Part shown: positions 61,005 through 64,000 of the stretch, in pieces | Layout of the letters: the number at the start of each line of letters is the position of its first letter | How positions within the stretch are numbered: the first letter of the stretch is position 1 | NCBI GenBank assembly: GCA_963969345.1 | Contig: OZ017766.1 | Coordinates: 1,612,001-1,676,000, forward strand | Source: Turbatrix aceti | Lineage: Eukaryota; Nematoda; Chromadorea; Rhabditida; Panagrolaimidae | Reading direction: 5' to 3' | DNA: 64,000 nucleotides | The notes under the pieces: generated by a model | What the model saw: only the letters and a program-made list of their open reading frames with translations | Databases searched by the model: none | What the model was told of the DNA's origin: nothing | Position numbers and translations under genes: made by a program

Positions 61005-61472
61005 ATGGTCTTACGGTCGGTCATCAAAGTTGTCCTCGCCGCCGGCGAAGCCGTGACCAAGGCTTTTGGCAAAGCAGTGAAAGAGGAAATTCGAAGTTAG
61101 TTTCCCTTTTGTGTCGAAGCAATTCACGTGTTTTGGCTTGCAGCAGCCCAGCAGGCAGCCAGCCGCCAGTCAGCGTCGGGAGGGGGCTCTTCGTCGTCGA
61201 CGCAGAGCGCGACGGCTGCCAACGCGAAGCTCGGGATCACGCTGCAGGAGGCCATACAGATCCTCGACGTCAAGCCTCCCCTCAACGCAGAAGACGTCGA
61301 AAAGAGGTATAAATTCCTCTTCCAGCTCAACGACAAGGCAAAGGGCGGATCTTTCTACCTCCAATCCAAGGTCTACCGGGCCAAGGAGCGGATAGACGAC
61401 GAGCTTGCACGGGCAACAGAGGACGCCGCCGGTGGTGGTGCCGGCTCTTCAGAAAAAAAGAAAGAAGATTGA
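61005..61472 (+). CDS. Mitochondrial import motor subunit PAM16/Magmas
   Basis: Regulatory J-like subunit of the TIM23 import motor; it pairs with PAM18 at the inner mitochondrial membrane and restrains its stimulation of mtHsp70. Exons 61005-61095 and 61144-61472 give about 139 residues. An N-terminal amphipathic/hydrophobic segment ([20 protein letters not shown]) precedes a Ser-rich linker. The degenerate J domain follows, [13 protein letters not shown], with [20 protein letters not shown]; the catalytic HPD is replaced by NDK, the hallmark of PAM16. It lies 205 bp after the dynein stop on the same strand, with an acceptor-like GGCTTTCAG 13 bases before the ATG. That arrangement is compatible with the downstream position of a nematode operon. 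Confidence 0.93.
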
Positions 61473-61732
61473 CGTTTACTATTTTTATTTTTGGTTGTTG
61501 ATCCATTTTTTGTTATCGCCATTAGTTATGACTTTTATCCAATTAGGAACATGAACTGAAAATTCAAAACTTGGTCTTGAAACGAAAGTTTTTCAGAATG
61601 CGATTTTTTGGTCCGTTGTTATCTTCGAATATTTTTCAGACAAATACAAAAATTTATCGATATAAATTACATAGAATTATTTTTCACATTTTGTCACACG
61701 ACCCCAGGACGAGAATGTTAGCTGATGAGTTT

Positions 61733-62888
61733 TTATCTGTTCTTTTCTTTTGAGTCTTCGTTGCTCTTCGGAGCAACCACTGCAGCAGAAGGTGTCAGGC
61801 TTTCTTCCGCCTTCTGGCCTTCGGGAGCCGTCAATGGTCCCTTGCCAATGACAGCTGCTTCAGGAACCGCGCGTTCGGTTATTTTGACCTGGGCTTCGGC
61901 TTTCGGGCCACTTTCCGCTGGAGCAGCAACCGCCGGACTGGGGCCGTCCGGGGCCTGAGGAATTGCAGGTACTTCCTGCAGACCGTGGGCACTGGGGATG
62001 GACGAATCGAAGTAGTACGTCTTGAACGTGAACGCGAGGCCGGTGTGAAGGAGGAGAACGCCGCCGATAATCGCAAACGCGGCCTAGAAGCGTCATCGCA
62101 TACAAGACGCAGAAAGTTTCACAAAAACCTACCGCTCGGTTGGGATCACTCTTGACAGCCGGCCAAACGACGTTGAAGAGAAGCAGTCCACTGACTCCCA
62201 AACCGCCGAGAATGAGAAGCCATCGGAGGGCTTCTAAGTGAATGACGTAGAGGATAGATACGGGAATAAACACAGTCAGTGAGTAGCCGTACGCGCAGAG
62301 GAGTTCGAGATACGAGTACTGAATAGCTGCCTTGCGGTACCAGAGGGCCCAGTAGATGGCAAACGGGATGATGAGGACGTACGACAGGATAAGCGACGAC
62401 GCACCCGTAACCAGGCCAAAGTCGGTCTCACGCGCCACACCCTTGGATTCGATGTAGTGCGCGAGGTTGCCACAGATGGCTGTCGAAAAGATGAGGGTTA
62501 CCGAAATCCAGAGAGGGCCGTAGAGATCCGGAAGGGGCTGAATGTGGTCCATGATGAAGTTGGAAGCGGGAGACGGAATCACGGATCGCAGGAGACGGTT
62601 TTGCACCTGTTCTTGGTCCACGTCAAAAAATTGTTGGTAATATTTGAAGGAAAAGACGTTCGGTCCGGCCGGAAATCCCGCACCTCCATCTTGGGTCTTG
62701 GCGTCGGCGTTGGAAGAGGAATCAATGTTGCCCGTCACCAACTAGAAGGCACAAATTCACTGTGTGAGTGCTAATTGGTTGAACAAACTCACATTAGCGG
62801 TATCATAGCCAACCGACGAAACAGGTCGTTGATCGGTATTCGGATTCGTAAATGGTGAATCAAATTCATGAAAGCTTAGGTCGGACAT
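61733..62888 (-). CDS. YIPF1/YIPF2-type Golgi membrane protein
   Basis: Yip1-domain protein of the Golgi/late secretory pathway, thought to interact with Rab GTPases. Exons 62888-62793, 62741-62133 and 62083-61733 give about 351 residues. The cytosolic N-terminus begins MSDLSFHEFDSPF and has FSFKYYQQFFDVDQEQVQNR, then SVIPSP and PDLYGPLWISVTLIF, signatures of YIPF1/2. About five hydrophobic segments follow (for example SLILSYVLIIPFAIYWAL and WLLILGGLGVSGLLLFNVVW), with GYSLTVFIPVSI in between. The C-terminus is a longer, low-complexity Pro/Ala/Glu tail (about 90 residues) than in mammalian homologues. The start follows an acceptor-like TTCGTTTCAG by 24 bases. Confidence 0.93.
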
Positions 62889-63128
62889 GGCAGACACCGT
62901 CGACCAATCACGCTGAAACGAATTCCACCTTACTCGTGCTGTACCGTGCCGTGGGCTATCCTCTACTGGCAAAAAAAAGAAGAAAAGCGAGTAGATATCG
63001 ATCAAAATCGACGCGCCGATAAAAACGCGATTTAAGAAATCACGCAAATTTCACACGGTGGTAAACATGTTTCTCAAAACGAAAATCCAAAAACAGCAAA
63101 TACAAACAATTGTAAAAAGCAATCTAAA

Positions 63129-63976
63129 TCAACGCCTACGGTGGGAAGTTGACGAACGAGATGAGTGATCGTAATCGTGTCTGCCACTACGATTGCTACT
63201 GTAATCGCCACGATCGCGTTCTCGGTCACGATCACGGCTACGGTCTTTCTTACGATCCCTACTTCCGTCCTTTTCCCGGTTACGATGGTGATGTCGATCG
63301 TTGTTTTCCCTGCTCCGACTGTGACTTCTGCTGCGTCGGCTACGATGACGATTGGAAGACGAAGAATCGTGATCGATACGATTGGAAGACGTGTGTGGGT
63401 GCTTCTGAATCGGTGTCTCGTCTTCAGGACAGGAGCACTCGCCACCGCTGCAGGAACAAGAGCAGCTGAAACACGATTGAAAAGCAAAGTGACATAAAAA
63501 TGTCCTCGAAAGCCATGAAAAACTCAAAACCCATAGTTTCCCGTCAAAACGAATAAACTTACTCAGAACTAACGGGAGAGGCTTCTTTCTGTGCCCTCAG
63601 CTTGGCAGCAAGCCTGGCTTTCAGGGCTGCGACTTCCTCGTCATCGGTATCGTCATCCAAGTTGTACTTGCTGATTTCGTCGTCGTCGGCCTCCTCATCA
63701 TCGTCTTCTTCGTCCGCGTTGTCAGCTAACCGAGACCGCTTGGATTCGCTTCCCTCTGCACTGTCGTCTCGACCGGAGCGATAGGATTCTGACCGTCTCT
63801 TTCGCTTGCGACCAAATTCGTCGAATTCAGCGTTGTCGTCCTCCTTCTTGACGTATTCGACGTTCTGCCGATCGTTGTACCCGCCTCCGTAGCCTGTTCG
63901 CTGCTCCTTGTCGACCAGCTTTGAAGCGTTGCACATGTTGCACACGTTTCGTCTTGCCCAGTTGACATTCCCGCAC
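63129..63976 (-). CDS. ZRANB2-like SR-related zinc-finger RNA-binding protein, 3' part
   Basis: Nuclear protein binding AGGUAA-like RNA and splicing factors, in other animals. Exons 63976-63563 and 63465-63129 are visible; the first exon(s) lie beyond the window. It opens inside a RanBP2-type zinc finger (CGNVNWARRNVCNMCN), then acidic/basic linker (EFDEFGRKRKRR), a second acidic tract (EEDDDEEADDDEISKYNLDD) typical of ZRANB2, and an Arg/Ser/Asp/His-rich C-terminus ending SSRSSTSHRRR. The second exon starts with an unusual Cys-rich segment, SDCSCSCSGGECSCPEDE, with seven cysteines in 16 residues. Only part of one zinc finger is visible; ZRANB2 usually has two. Confidence 0.88.
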
Positions 63977-64000
63977 CTAAAACGTGTGTCAAAAAAAGAA

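Noticed and set aside
1..64000. tRNA, rRNA or CRISPR features
   Set aside because: None seen on reading either strand. A covariance-model scan could not be run, so a divergent tRNA may have been missed.

Overview
This is eukaryotic nuclear DNA, most likely from a nematode. The introns are tiny (about 40-60 bp), begin mostly with GTRAGT and end in T-rich runs plus TTTTCAG or TTTTTAG. Almost every start codon lies a few to a few tens of bases downstream of an acceptor-like TTTCAG with no evident upstream exon, as expected for spliced-leader trans-splicing. The window holds a full nematode-type trehalose-6-phosphate synthase, a chemoreceptor-like 7TM gene and a cys-loop channel. Coding exons are GC-rich, intergenic DNA is AT-rich.

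Left part (1-26 kb): 3' end of a cys-loop ligand-gated channel (+); a frameshifted non-LTR retrotransposon tail; an unrecognised five-exon gene (+, 2749-3884); an atypical E2F with two DNA-binding domains (E2F7/8 type, -); a doublecortin-domain protein (-); sphingosine kinase (-); a minimal Not-like homeobox gene (+); a complete FRS2-type docking adaptor with an N-myristoylation start and an IRS-type PTB domain (-); a DNAJB1-type Hsp40 with textbook heat-shock elements upstream (+); an F-box/LRR protein matching SKP2 (+); and a 7TM receptor (-) whose first intron contains the complete LSM4 gene on the opposite strand (+).

Middle (26-46 kb): mostly gene-poor and repeat-rich, interrupted by trehalose-6-phosphate synthase (32755-37172, -, about 1285 aa). 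Two large foldback structures stand out: arms of about 480 bp around a 1.1 kb spacer (26661-28750), and arms of about 640 bp around 166 bp (40097-41538). Two small GGGCC-rich inverted-repeat elements lie at 44509-44801 and 44965-45236. A GAGTC-rich repeat occurs at both 11.6-11.9 kb and 45.6-45.7 kb.

Right part (46-64 kb): the whole cytoplasmic dynein heavy chain 1 gene in 19 exons (46062-60799, +, about 4606 aa), followed closely on the same strand by PAM16/Magmas; then YIPF1/2 (-) and the 3' part of a ZRANB2-like RNA-binding protein (-), cut by the window edge.

The genes are mostly conserved housekeeping or signalling genes and do not form one pathway. E2F7/8 and SKP2 are both cell-cycle regulators, and dynein plus PAM16 may share a transcript. 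I found no clear evidence for a wholly new system. The items most worth checking are the unrecognised gene at 2749-3884, the foldback elements, the cysteine-rich insert in ZRANB2 and the candidate E2F sites upstream of the E2F gene.
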